Shown: positions 7,666-15,794 of the stretch, piece after piece
How the letters are laid out: every line of letters starts with the position of its first letter
How positions within the stretch are numbered: position 1 is the first letter of the stretch
Source: Prevotella sp. CAG:1058
Lineage (GTDB): Bacteria > Bacteroidota > Bacteroidia > Bacteroidales > Bacteroidaceae
Length of the DNA: 18,140 bases
NCBI GenBank assembly: GCA_000433175.1
Contig: HF986639.1
Span: 1 to 18,140 of the forward strand
Reading direction: 5' to 3'
Made by a program: the position numbers and the translations under genes
Notes under the pieces: generated by a model
Told to the model about the DNA's origin: nothing
The model's input: only the letters and a program-made list of their open reading frames with translations
Databases searched by the model: none

Positions 7666-7728
7666 ATGTCTGCCCTTTTTAATTAAAATGCTGCCGACTG
7701 GCGGCTTGGCATTAAAAAGGGCAGACAT
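7666..7728. repeat. Perfect 18-bp inverted repeat in the GH78-GH2 gap
   Basis: ATGTCTGCCCTTTTTAAT (7666-7683) and ATTAAAAAGGGCAGACAT (7711-7728) are exact reverse complements flanking a 27-nt loop that contains a small GCC/GGC hairpin. It occupies half of the 119-nt gap between the GH78 stop and the GH2 start. On the minus strand no U-tract follows the full stem, so it is more likely a processing, stability or attenuation element than a full terminator. Confidence 0.7.
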
Positions 7729-7747
7729 GAGTCACAATCGTTTATTC

Positions 7748-10700
7748 TCAGTCCTTCATCTTGTTAATGTCGAGCACGACATGCTTGATTCTTTGGCGGC
7801 GCCATGTGTAGATGCAATGCAGCTTGCCGTCGGATGTCTGTATGATTGAAGGATAAGAGTATTGGCTAATGGGCGAGTCTTCAAGCGTTATCCAATGACG
7901 CCAGTTAACGCCGTCGTCAGATACCATTACAGACAGCGGAGTGCGCAGGCCCTTGCCGTTCTTTATGCCCTTGGGTATCGGGCGGTCGTTGCAGATAAGC
8001 ACGTGGCGTCCGTCTTTAAGGGTAACGGCGTCGAGTCCGCTGTTGTTGTTGGGCGTGTCGATGAGTTCGAGCTTCGACCATGTTTCGCCGTTGTCAGAGC
8101 TGTAAGTTATGCCTATGTGCTCGCTGCGAGTGCGTGCCACGGCTGCAAGACGGCCGTCCTTAAGCACCATGATTGCCGGCTGGATGGCCTTGACACCTTC
8201 GTCTGCTTTCACGTACTCGGTGCGTTTCCAAGTCTTGCCCATGTCGTCAGAATACTCGAAATACAGTCGCCAGCCGCCTTCCTCGATGCTTGTCGGGGCT
8301 ATGAGCCTGCCGTTGCGGAGTATGGGTTTGTTCTTTATAGGACCCAGGAAGCCTTCTTTCAGCGGCTCGCGCTTGCTCCATGTCTTGCCGCCGTCTTTAG
8401 AACGAACCATCCATCCGGTCCAGTCGGCCACCTTGTTGCCTATCTTGAAATAGATTACGAGGTCGCCTCCGGGGATCTGGTAGATTACCGGATTCCAGCA
8501 AGCCTTACGCTGCCAGCCTTCAGGATTGTTGCGTACCTTCTTGTCAACGATTGGGCCTTTGGCTGCAACCGCGTTCGTGCTGTCGAGTCCTGACAGTCCG
8601 GCGAGTTTCGCTTCCTCGCTTCCTGTCTTGAAAACTCCGTCTGCCACGAGTTGCGGCGCAAGCCATGTGTCAGAGCCTTTGGGTTTGCGGCTCACCCATA
8701 TGCACACGTCGGGGTTGCGCTCTTTCGTTCCGCCGAAGTATGTTGCCACCAGGTCGCCGTTCTTTGTTTCGGTTATGGTTGCCGAGTGGGCTTCAGGGAA
8801 CGATGTGTTTGTATAGAGGAACTCGTCCGTTTCTACAGCTTCGTCCTGTACGGGCATCGTCGACGTGAAGTCGTAAGAGCCTGAACCGATGTTCTTGACG
8901 GTACCGTCGGGCAGATGGACTTCGGCAGTCGTGTTGGCAGGAATCTCTATGTGCCATGCCAGTTTGCCGTTCTTCTTTTGCCAGCGGCTTACAATGTTGC
9001 CGTAGATTGAGCGGTAAGAGGCCTTGATGTCGTCCATCTCGTCCACGCTGAAGTCGGGCTTCATGAGGATGTGCTTGAAGCCGGGCTTGTTTGCATCAGA
9101 GCTTATTCCGGCAACATCTTCATACAACCACGACACAAGGTCGCCGAGCTGCATTACGTGGTTGGCGCTGTTCATCTTGGGGTTGGCGGTGTTGCCGTTC
9201 CAGAGCTCCCAGATGGTCGTTGCCCCGTTCTCGGTCATGTAGCCCCAGCTCGGGTATTTCTTGTTTGTTGCCAGCAGCCATGCCACGTCGGCGCGGCCCA
9301 TGTCCGTAAGTCCGTGCATCAGCCACTGTGCGCCGATAATGCCGCAGGGCATCAGTCCCTTGCACGTCGTTATGATGTCGTAAACAACGTTTTTCTCGAC
9401 TTCTCCACGTATGTAGTCGTCGTCAATCATGCCGAACGCAAGCGGAAGGATATTCGACGTAGTGGTGTTGTTGCCGTAGAACGTGCTGTCAGGATAGAGT
9501 ATGTGTCCCGGAACGAGGCTTGTACCGCGGTTTACGCTAAGGAACTTCTTGTTGAAGGCATCCTTTACGTGTGCTGCCTCGGCTGCATACTCGGCTGCTT
9601 CGGCGTCCTTTGACTGTATGCGGGCGAAGCGTTCCATCAGCTTGTTAAGCCTGTAATAATAAGCAGTGGCAATCAGTGTGCCGTCTGTCTGGCGTTTCGG
9701 GTCGCGGTTGTGTATTGTCTCAGAGTCCGATGGGGGTATGCACCAATCACCGTACTTGTCGCGCGGCATCAGTCCGTCCTTCATGTACTGGTACTTCATG
9801 TGTGCCAGCCACTTCTTCACGGCAGGGTAATATTTGCGCATAGGTTCGTCGTCGCCGTACTGGTTGTACATCATTTCGAGCGAGAACGGCAGGGCTGACG
9901 GCCACGTGATGTTGTCTGAATAATAGTTCCAGTAGGCAGGTGCCACGTCGGGTATGCATCCGTCTTCGCGTTGTGCCTCGACTATGTCGCGCGCCCACTT
10001 TGCATAAAGGTTGTTATTGTCGAAGATGAAAGCCTCGCCGAAGCAACCACGCACACGGTCGCCGAGCCACGGCTGGCGCTCGTCGCGCTGCGGACAGTCG
10101 ACAGGCATGCCCTTGTAGTTGGCGAGAATGCCCCACACAGCGTTGTTGTAAACCTTGTTCAGGATTGTGTCAGATGAAGCGAACGTGCCTGTTTCGGCCA
10201 TCTCGTCGCTGATGACTTCGCCTATCAGGCCGTCGGCAGTGACGTTGTCCATTCCCTTTATTTCAACATAACGGAAGCCGTGGTAAACGAATGTAGGCGA
10301 CCACCAGCGTCCGTTCTCGTTACCGTTGGCAACATATTTGTCGGTAGAAAGGGCGTGGCGGAAGTTTGCGCGGTTGAGGCTGCCGTCCGGATTGATGTTT
10401 TCAGAGAAAATGATGCTGACAGTATCGCCTGCGTTCACTCCGCCGATGCGCAGTTTCAGCCAGCCTGCCATGTTCTGTCCCATGTCGACGATGAAGCCGT
10501 CGCCGTGCTTCTTGACGCTAACGGGCTTGACGGTCTTGAGCACCTTCATGTTGGGCGACATGGCGCCGCGCAGCGTGCCGTAAGGTATTGCCACGCGTTC
10601 GGCCGCCATCCATTTGGCGTCGTCGTAGCCGGCAGTCGTCCAAGCGCCGAACTCCTTGCGTGCGTCGTATATCTCGCCGTCGTACTCGTTGTTCGAGCGG

Positions 10701-11593
10701 ATTGCCCCGTCGGGGTTAAGTTTCCATTTGTTGTTTGATGAAATGGTTTTCTTCGAGCCGTCGGCATATTCGATAACGAGGTTAAGGCGCAGTTTGGGAT
10801 AGCCGAAGTTGGTTATCTTGTACGGTTTCTTGTTCTGCTGCATGGTGTAGTAACGGCCGTTGCCGAGCACCACGCCTATGGCGTTGTCGGCCGCAAGCAT
10901 CGACGTAACGTCGAATGCGTTGTACAGTACGGTCTTGCGGTAGTCCGTCGGAGCGGGTGCAAGTACCTGGTCGCCCACCTTCTTACCGTTGATGTATGCC
11001 TCGTACATGCCGAGTCCGCTGATGTAAAGGGTAGCCCTTTCCACCTCTTTTTCTACTTTGAACTCGGTGCGCAGGTAGCGCGAGCTGAGCTGGCTGTGTA
11101 CGTCTTCGATGTCCCACGGCATAGCCTTGTCGAGACCTATCCACTGTCCGCTCCAGTCAGACTCGTTCAGCAGGCCTACGTTCCACATGGCAGTTTCGCT
11201 CCAGTCGGATTCGCCCTGGGTGGTGTTTACCTTCACTCGCCAGTAGCACGGTGTGTTGCTGCGCAGCTCCTTGCCGGCATACCTTATCCATTGCGACTGG
11301 TCGCTCTCTAGGGTTGCGTCCCAGAGGTCGCCCGTAAGGTTGTCGGCCTTCTCCTTGGTTGACGCCACTATGATGCGGTAAGAAGTCTGCATGACGTCCT
11401 GCTTGTCGGAAGTTATCACCCATCCGAGTCTCGGCGCAGGCGTGTCAATGCTCATCGGGTCGGTCATGCGCTCAGTCTTCAGCTCGGTCACGGCGACGGG
11501 GAACTGGGCTTTCTTCCCTGTTTTTTTCTTCGCCGCCATGCCCGGCATACAAAGCGCTACGGCCAACGCCGTTATTAATGCTTTGCGTATCAT
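7748..11593 (-). CDS. GH78 alpha-L-rhamnosidase fused to a sialidase-fold (BNR/Asp-box) propeller
   Basis: This is a 1281-aa two-module enzyme with a signal peptide (1-20). Residues about 30-915 form a complete GH78 alpha-L-rhamnosidase: N-terminal beta domains, MPVDCPQRDERQPWLGD (496-512, which holds the general acid in the DER motif), TTIWELWNG (792-800, general base Glu), NHVMQLGDLVSWLYEDVAGI (811-830) and a C-terminal beta domain. Residues about 924-1281 are a sialidase-like six-bladed propeller. It begins SFPEAHSATITE (931-942), contains YFGGTKERNPDV and Asp-box motifs at SKDGGKTW (1065-1072), SDDMGKTW (1115-1122), SSDNGETW (1165-1172) and SDDGVNW (1225-1231), and ends YSYPSIIQTSDGK..YTWRRQRIKH. 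Arg1154/Arg1156 and the RRQR segment could serve as carboxylate-binding arginines. The first ATG overlaps the GH140 stop by 4 nt (ATGA), implying coupled translation. The GH78 function is well supported; the propeller's substrate is inferred only. Confidence 0.9.
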   Translation of the reverse strand: MIRKALITALAVALCMPGMAAKKKTGKKAQFPVAVTELKTERMTDPMSIDTPAPRLGWVITSDKQDVMQTSYRIIVASTKEKADNLTGDLWDATLESDQSQWIRYAGKELRSNTPCYWRVKVNTTQGESDWSETAMWNVGLLNESDWSGQWIGLDKAMPWDIEDVHSQLSSRYLRTEFKVEKEVERATLYISGLGMYEAYINGKKVGDQVLAPAPTDYRKTVLYNAFDVTSMLAADNAIGVVLGNGRYYTMQQNKKPYKITNFGYPKLRLNLVIEYADGSKKTISSNNKWKLNPDGAIRSNNEYDGEIYDARKEFGAWTTAGYDDAKWMAAERVAIPYGTLRGAMSPNMKVLKTVKPVSVKKHGDGFIVDMGQNMAGWLKLRIGGVNAGDTVSIIFSENINPDGSLNRANFRHALSTDKYVANGNENGRWWSPTFVYHGFRYVEIKGMDNVTADGLIGEVISDEMAETGTFASSDTILNKVYNNAVWGILANYKGMPVDCPQRDERQPWLGDRVRGCFGEAFIFDNNNLYAKWARDIVEAQREDGCIPDVAPAYWNYYSDNITWPSALPFSLEMMYNQYGDDEPMRKYYPAVKKWLAHMKYQYMKDGLMPRDKYGDWCIPPSDSETIHNRDPKRQTDGTLIATAYYYRLNKLMERFARIQSKDAEAAEYAAEAAHVKDAFNKKFLSVNRGTSLVPGHILYPDSTFYGNNTTTSNILPLAFGMIDDDYIRGEVEKNVVYDIITTCKGLMPCGIIGAQWLMHGLTDMGRADVAWLLATNKKYPSWGYMTENGATTIWELWNGNTANPKMNSANHVMQLGDLVSWLYEDVAGISSDANKPGFKHILMKPDFSVDEMDDIKASYRSIYGNIVSRWQKKNGKLAWHIEIPANTTAEVHLPDGTVKNIGSGSYDFTSTMPVQDEAVETDEFLYTNTSFPEAHSATITETKNGDLVATYFGGTKERNPDVCIWVSRKPKGSDTWLAPQLVADGVFKTGSEEAKLAGLSGLDSTNAVAAKGPIVDKKVRNNPEGWQRKACWNPVIYQIPGGDLVIYFKIGNKVADWTGWMVRSKDGGKTWSKREPLKEGFLGPIKNKPILRNGRLIAPTSIEEGGWRLYFEYSDDMGKTWKRTEYVKADEGVKAIQPAIMVLKDGRLAAVARTRSEHIGITYSSDNGETWSKLELIDTPNNNSGLDAVTLKDGRHVLICNDRPIPKGIKNGKGLRTPLSVMVSDDGVNWRHWITLEDSPISQYSYPSIIQTSDGKLHCIYTWRRQRIKHVVLDINKMKD

Positions 11594-13023
11594 TGCTTTT
11601 CGGTTATTTGTGTGTCTGTTTTGCTAATGTAATTCTTGCTTGAGTCGACGGCTATCAGCACACGGTCGCTGCCGCGCAGATAGGCTGCGTCGTATGTGAA
11701 CTCGGTCACCTTGCTGTCGTATTCGCCGAGGTAGGTCAGCTTGCCGTCGGCGGGATTCATCCACCATACGTTCTTCTTGGCGCCGCTTATCTTGGCGAGG
11801 TCAATGCTCATGGGCTTGCCACTGTAGTTGTAGACAAGCAGGTAGTCGTTGCCGCGTGTGGCGATTACACGGTCATAGCGTTCGCCGTTCTGTCCGGCTA
11901 TGATGCTCTGGTCGGCGATGCGCTCGGTGAACGGGAAGCTGAGCATGAGCCATTTCAGGTATTTCATCTGGTTGTAGCCCGGGTCTTTCATGGCTTCCCA
12001 CCATGGCTTTTCGGCTCCGAACGATGCCTGGAGGCCCGGACGGATGAACTGCATTACGGAGTTGTGGCCGTAAGTGTGGCCGAAGGCTCCGCCGAACACT
12101 GCCCAGTAGGCATAGCGGCGCACGTCGTAGTCTTGCCAACGCGGGTCGTTAACGTCGTGGAGTCCCTGCGGAATGTCCTCGTAACTCGGCTCGCCGTCTA
12201 TTACCGGGCGCAGCGGCTTCTTCTCGAAGCTCATGTCAACGTAGCGCCAGTTGTCCTCCTCGGTGTTGTCCTTTATGGTGTAGTCGCCGTCGCCCTTGCG
12301 TTGTCCGTAGCGGCGGTGTCCGCTCTGGAACATGTTGAAGTCCATCCACTCGCGGTCGTTGTACCACCATGCCGACGTGGTGCGGCCCCTGGGGTGGAAC
12401 GTCATGACGTGTACTTTGTCAATCTTTTTGATGGCACGTGCCATTGCGTCCCATACTTCGGGTTTCTTGTCGCCCATGATGTCGCCGCCTATGAGCCAGA
12501 TGATGTTAGGCTTGTCCTTGTACCTTTCGGCGAGGAACGTGCCGAGGGCTGCCGCCTTCTTTGTGTCCATGGCGTTGATTTGCGAGCCCCAGATGCAGTC
12601 CATGGCGATGTAGATGCCGTTGCGCTCGGCCACGTCTACTATGTAGTCAAGGTGCTCCCAGTAGCCGTAGACTCCGGGCTTGGACACTTTGCTGAAGTCG
12701 AATTCGGCGTTGTTGGCTGCGTGGCCGTAGACGTTGAACGTAGGTATGGCGTTCAGCACCTGTATCTGCTCTACGTTGTAGCCGGCGGTGCGCTCGTAGC
12801 TGAGGAAGTATTCCACCTCGTCGCGGTTGAGCCTTTCAGGCATCAGCCATGCCGTATTGCCGAGCCAGAAGAACGGTGTGCCGTTCTCGTGTACAAGGTA
12901 GCGGTTGTTCTCTGATACTACAAGCCGTCCGTTGCTCCACGGCTTGTAAATCTTGCTTGCTGCCGATGCGGCTGTAGCCATCAGCAGCAATGCCAAGGTA
13001 AAGATTAGGTTTGTTCTTTTCAT
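11590..13023 (-). CDS. GH140 apiosidase-type glycoside hydrolase (DUF4038)
   Basis: The 477-aa protein has a signal peptide (1-21) and a TIM barrel of the DUF4038/GH140 type followed by a small C-terminal beta domain (about 375-462). Recognisable segments are NGRLVVSENNRYLVHENGTP (31-50), FFWLGNTAWLM (51-61), IIWLIGGDIMGD (174-185, acid/base Asp181), PVIDGEPSYE (273-282, nucleophile Glu278) and FGHTYGHNSVMQF (314-326). The characterised GH140 enzyme BT1012 of Bacteroides thetaiotaomicron uses an equivalent Asp/Glu pair and cleaves the D-apiose to D-galacturonic acid link that attaches RG-II side chains to the backbone. Length and motif order fit a full-length family member. It is the strongest single indicator that this locus targets RG-II. 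Its stop overlaps the GH78 start by 4 nt. Upstream is a 308-nt structured gap without a recognisable -7 box. Confidence 0.87.
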   Translation of the reverse strand: MKRTNLIFTLALLLMATAASAASKIYKPWSNGRLVVSENNRYLVHENGTPFFWLGNTAWLMPERLNRDEVEYFLSYERTAGYNVEQIQVLNAIPTFNVYGHAANNAEFDFSKVSKPGVYGYWEHLDYIVDVAERNGIYIAMDCIWGSQINAMDTKKAAALGTFLAERYKDKPNIIWLIGGDIMGDKKPEVWDAMARAIKKIDKVHVMTFHPRGRTTSAWWYNDREWMDFNMFQSGHRRYGQRKGDGDYTIKDNTEEDNWRYVDMSFEKKPLRPVIDGEPSYEDIPQGLHDVNDPRWQDYDVRRYAYWAVFGGAFGHTYGHNSVMQFIRPGLQASFGAEKPWWEAMKDPGYNQMKYLKWLMLSFPFTERIADQSIIAGQNGERYDRVIATRGNDYLLVYNYSGKPMSIDLAKISGAKKNVWWMNPADGKLTYLGEYDSKVTEFTYDAAYLRGSDRVLIAVDSSKNYISKTDTQITEKQ

Positions 13024-13094
13024 ACTGAGTGTTTATGTTAATTTATTGTTATTATTAAGTTGTTGGTGACGGGCTTTTGCTTCTGCCCGTTTGT

Positions 13095-13175
13095 AAAAGG
13101 CTATGTATTGCGTTGCAAAAGGTAGCCTTTTATACGCCAAAAGGCCACCTTTTGCATTCTAAAAGACGGTCTTTT
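13095..13175. repeat. Four-unit tandem palindromic array, 22-bp period
   Basis: Units of 15 bp start at 13095, 13117, 13139 and 13161, exactly 22 bp apart. Units 2 to 4 are AAAAGGTAGCCTTTT, AAAAGGCCACCTTTT and AAAAGACGGTCTTTT, each a 6-bp hairpin with a 3-nt loop. Unit 1 keeps AAAAGG but has lost its right half. The 7-nt spacers differ (GCGTTGC, ATACGCC, GCATTCT). Neighbouring units can also pair across a spacer: GCCTTTT of unit 2 with AAAAGGC of unit 3 forms a 7-bp stem. Confidence 0.75.
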
Positions 13176-13276
13176 ACAACCTGTTGAAAGTCAGGGTGTT
13201 ACGCGTGCGGTTTGAATATACGCCGGCGTATCTTGTCCTGACAGTCAGGTTTGTTGCGGTTTGGCGTGTTAATCGG

Positions 13277-13325
13277 CATACAGGCAGGCACGTATGGACC
13301 TTGTCCCTGCATGCCCGCCTGTATG
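13277..13325. repeat. Long hairpin immediately after the GH95 stop
   Basis: CATACAGGCAGGCA (13277-13290) pairs with TGCCCGCCTGTATG (13312-13325) with one mismatch, and the loop holds a further GGAC-CTT-GTCC hairpin. On the minus strand it begins 6 nt past the GH95 stop codon. No U-tract follows, so it may stabilise or partially attenuate the transcript between GH95 and GH140. Confidence 0.65.
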
Positions 13326-13331
13326 TAGGCT

Positions 13332-15794
13332 TTATCGTTTGGCGGCGTATAATGTGTACGTTTCGCCTTTCTTGGTGTCTATGTCGTAAAGATAAGTCTT
13401 CTTGAGTTCCGGCAATGGCTCGATTGCTCCGGGTGCGTTGATTTTCTGCCTGATGTCGGCAGGTGTGTCAAACAAGGGATTCTTGTTGTCGCCCTTGGCC
13501 TTTTTCAGTCCTTTTCCGGTAAGCGGTACGGCTGAGCGGATGCGCAGGTTGCCGCCGAGTTCTGATTTTATGACGGTTTTGGTAATGTTGTTGTCCTCCC
13601 ATTCCATGCTCACCTCGAAGCCACCGCGTGCCTTCAGGCCGTCCATCGAGCCGCTGGTCCATGCGTCGGGCAGTGCCGGCAGCAGGTATACGAAGCCGTC
13701 GTGGCTCTGCATGAGCATTTCGGCTATGCCGGCTGCGCAACCGAAGTTGCCGTCAATCTGGAACGGCGGGTGTGCGTCGAAGAGGTTGGGGTAGGTGCCG
13801 CCTTTTTTCTTCTCGTTCCTGACGAGTGTCAACTGGTCGCCTATCAGCTTCCATGCGTGGTTGCCGTCGAGCAGTCGCGACCACAGGCAGACTTTCCAAC
13901 CCATGCTCCATCCTGTCGAAGGGTCGCCCCTGTGTACGAGCGACGTGCGAGCGGCTGCGGCGAGTTCGGGTGTGCGGAACGGCGAAATCTGGTTGCTCGG
14001 GAACAGACCGTAAAGGTGTGACACGTGCCTGTGTACATCGTCGGGGTTGTCCCAGTCGTCCATCCATTCCTGAAGCTGTCCCCAGCGGCCGGTCTGCATG
14101 GGCGGCATGCCTGCCAGCTTGTCCTTCAGGCTGTCTGCAAAGGCAGTCACGCCGGTCTTGCCGAGTATGGCCTGGGCGTCGATTACATGATTGAATAGGT
14201 CGTAAACCAGCTGGTTGTCCATTGTCACGCCGGCTGCCGTCGTAGCTCCGTGCAGGTGCTGGTTCTCGGGCGACAGGCTAGGGCAGATTACCCAATAGTT
14301 GTTCTTCGGGTCGCGCACCATTATCTGGTTGATGAACCTTGCTGCGTTCTCCATTATAGGATAAACTTCGGCAAGGAACTTCTTGTCGCCAGTGTACAGG
14401 TAGTGCTCCCACAGGTGCTGGCTCATCCATGCGCCACCGGTAGGCCAAAGTCCCGACGGAGCTTTGTCGATGGCTCCCGTTACGCGCCAGATGTCGGTGT
14501 TGTGGTGTAGCACCCATCCGTCGGCTCCGTACATTATGCGTGCCGAGTTGTGGCCGGTCTCGCTTACGTCCTTTATCAGGTTGAACAGCGGATTGGTCAG
14601 TTCGCTGAGGTTTGTCGGCTCTGCCGGCCAATAGTTCATTTCAAGATTGATGTTGCAGGTGTACTTGCTGTCCCATGAAGGCAACATCTTGTCGTTCCAG
14701 ATGCCCTGGAGCGTGGGCGGCTGTGTGCCCGGCTGCGATGTGCAGATGAGCAGGTAGCGGCCAAACTGGAAGTAGGTCTCTATCATGTGCAGGTCTGTGT
14801 GGGTCTTGAATGTCTCCACACGCCTGTCGGTTGTCATGTCTGCATATTCGTCTACGCCCAAGTCAAGCTTTACACGGTCGTATTGCGACTTGTATTTGTT
14901 GAGGTGTTCCTGCTTAATTGTGGCGAAGTCCTTTTCCAGGGCCTTCCTCAATGTTTGCTCGGACAGCAGGGTGTCGTTGCCGCTTATGTCGTTGTAGCGT
15001 TTGAAGTTGGTAGCAATGGTAAGGTAGATTGTGGCCTCGTCGGCACCGATAATCTGCAGGATGCCGTCGCGGCTGCTCATTTTTCCGCCCTTGATTTTGG
15101 CCGTGGCTCGCCCGGTGAATGTCACTTTGCCCTTCTGGCCTTCGTGCCAGCCGCTTATTCCGCTAAGCACAATCTCGTCGCCCTCGGTCCTTATGGTCAC
15201 GTCCTGTTGCGGCGATGTCATCTGGGCGTTGCATGTTATCATGCCTTTCTTGTTTGCCGTTAGGTGTATGGCAAGCACGTTGTCGCCCAGCGAGGTTATG
15301 TATTCACGCTGGTAGTCCACTCCGCCGGCGGTGTAGCGTGTTATGGCGCGCGCCGAGTCGAGGCTCAGCTCGCGGTAGTAGTTTGTGTAGTCGTCTACGC
15401 CGGGAAAGCTAATGTACAGGTCGCCGAACGGTTGGTAGGGCATACCGCTGTTTGTTTTGGCTTGTACATGTTCCGTGGCAAGTGTCTGTGCCTCCTTGTA
15501 TTTGCCTTCCCATACTAGTTGCCTTACTTTCGGAAGGTACTCCAGGGCGTCCGGGTTGGCGTTGTTGTTTGGGCGTCCGGCCCATATTGTTTCCTCGTTC
15601 AGTTGCAAGCGCTCGGCATAGGGCTGGCCGAACACCATTGCGCCGATGCGGCTGTTGCCTATCGGCAGTGCCTCCGTCCATGTTGCGGCAGGTCTGTCGT
15701 ACCACAGGTAGTGGCTGTTGTCGGCCTGCGTGGCGGCCAGTGCGGTGCAGGCCGTCATCGTGTAAAGGGCTGTTGCAAATATCTGTTTTCTCAT
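13332..15794 (-). CDS. GH95 enzyme, probable alpha-L-galactosidase (or alpha-L-fucosidase)
   Basis: An 820-aa full-length GH95 enzyme with a signal peptide (about 1-21). The N-terminal beta domain has the family hallmark WTEALPIGNSRIGAMVFG (39-56) and LQLNEETIWAG (63-73). The (alpha/alpha)6 catalytic domain runs from about 325 to 710. Catalytic positions by comparison with the Bifidobacterium enzyme AfcA are N381 and N383 in CNINLEMNYWP, E510 in PSLSPENQ and D681 in FQIDGNFG. Two residues before N381 is Thr379, where the fucosidase AfcA has a His that contacts fucose. From memory, Thr here is reported for GH95 alpha-L-galactosidases. RG-II chain A carries terminal L-galactose, so that activity fits the locus, but fucosidase activity remains possible. 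The start ATG overlaps the upstream esterase stop by 4 nt, so the pair is probably translationally coupled. Confidence 0.9.
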   Translation of the reverse strand: MRKQIFATALYTMTACTALAATQADNSHYLWYDRPAATWTEALPIGNSRIGAMVFGQPYAERLQLNEETIWAGRPNNNANPDALEYLPKVRQLVWEGKYKEAQTLATEHVQAKTNSGMPYQPFGDLYISFPGVDDYTNYYRELSLDSARAITRYTAGGVDYQREYITSLGDNVLAIHLTANKKGMITCNAQMTSPQQDVTIRTEGDEIVLSGISGWHEGQKGKVTFTGRATAKIKGGKMSSRDGILQIIGADEATIYLTIATNFKRYNDISGNDTLLSEQTLRKALEKDFATIKQEHLNKYKSQYDRVKLDLGVDEYADMTTDRRVETFKTHTDLHMIETYFQFGRYLLICTSQPGTQPPTLQGIWNDKMLPSWDSKYTCNINLEMNYWPAEPTNLSELTNPLFNLIKDVSETGHNSARIMYGADGWVLHHNTDIWRVTGAIDKAPSGLWPTGGAWMSQHLWEHYLYTGDKKFLAEVYPIMENAARFINQIMVRDPKNNYWVICPSLSPENQHLHGATTAAGVTMDNQLVYDLFNHVIDAQAILGKTGVTAFADSLKDKLAGMPPMQTGRWGQLQEWMDDWDNPDDVHRHVSHLYGLFPSNQISPFRTPELAAAARTSLVHRGDPSTGWSMGWKVCLWSRLLDGNHAWKLIGDQLTLVRNEKKKGGTYPNLFDAHPPFQIDGNFGCAAGIAEMLMQSHDGFVYLLPALPDAWTSGSMDGLKARGGFEVSMEWEDNNITKTVIKSELGGNLRIRSAVPLTGKGLKKAKGDNKNPLFDTPADIRQKINAPGAIEPLPELKKTYLYDIDTKKGETYTLYAAKR

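Larger units (their letters stand above)
13024..13331. other. Structured intergenic region between GH95 and GH140
   Basis: No gene lies in these 308 nt, but nearly all of it is inverted repeat. From the GH95 stop toward GH140 (minus-strand direction): a long stem at 13277-13325; CCTGAC/GTCAGG around one central base at 13237-13249; a perfect 14-bp palindrome ATACGCCGGCGTAT at 13218-13231; a four-unit 22-bp array at 13095-13175; and a 6-bp stem ACGGGC/GCCCGT at 13069-13090. None has a minus-strand U-tract. No TAnnTTTG box is seen before the GH140 ATG. Confidence 0.7.

Noticed and set aside
7862..8593. Plus-strand open frame of 243 codons opposite the propeller module
   Set aside because: Antisense shadow of the Asp-box region; no motif, signal or promoter of its own.
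12064..12915. Long plus-strand open frame (283 codons) opposite GH140
   Set aside because: It is antisense to a well-supported GH140 gene, has low-complexity Val/Ala/His-rich translation and arises from GC-rich codon bias.
13095..13175. CRISPR array
   Set aside because: The units are 15-bp palindromes with only 7-nt spacers at a 22-bp period, and no cas genes are present.
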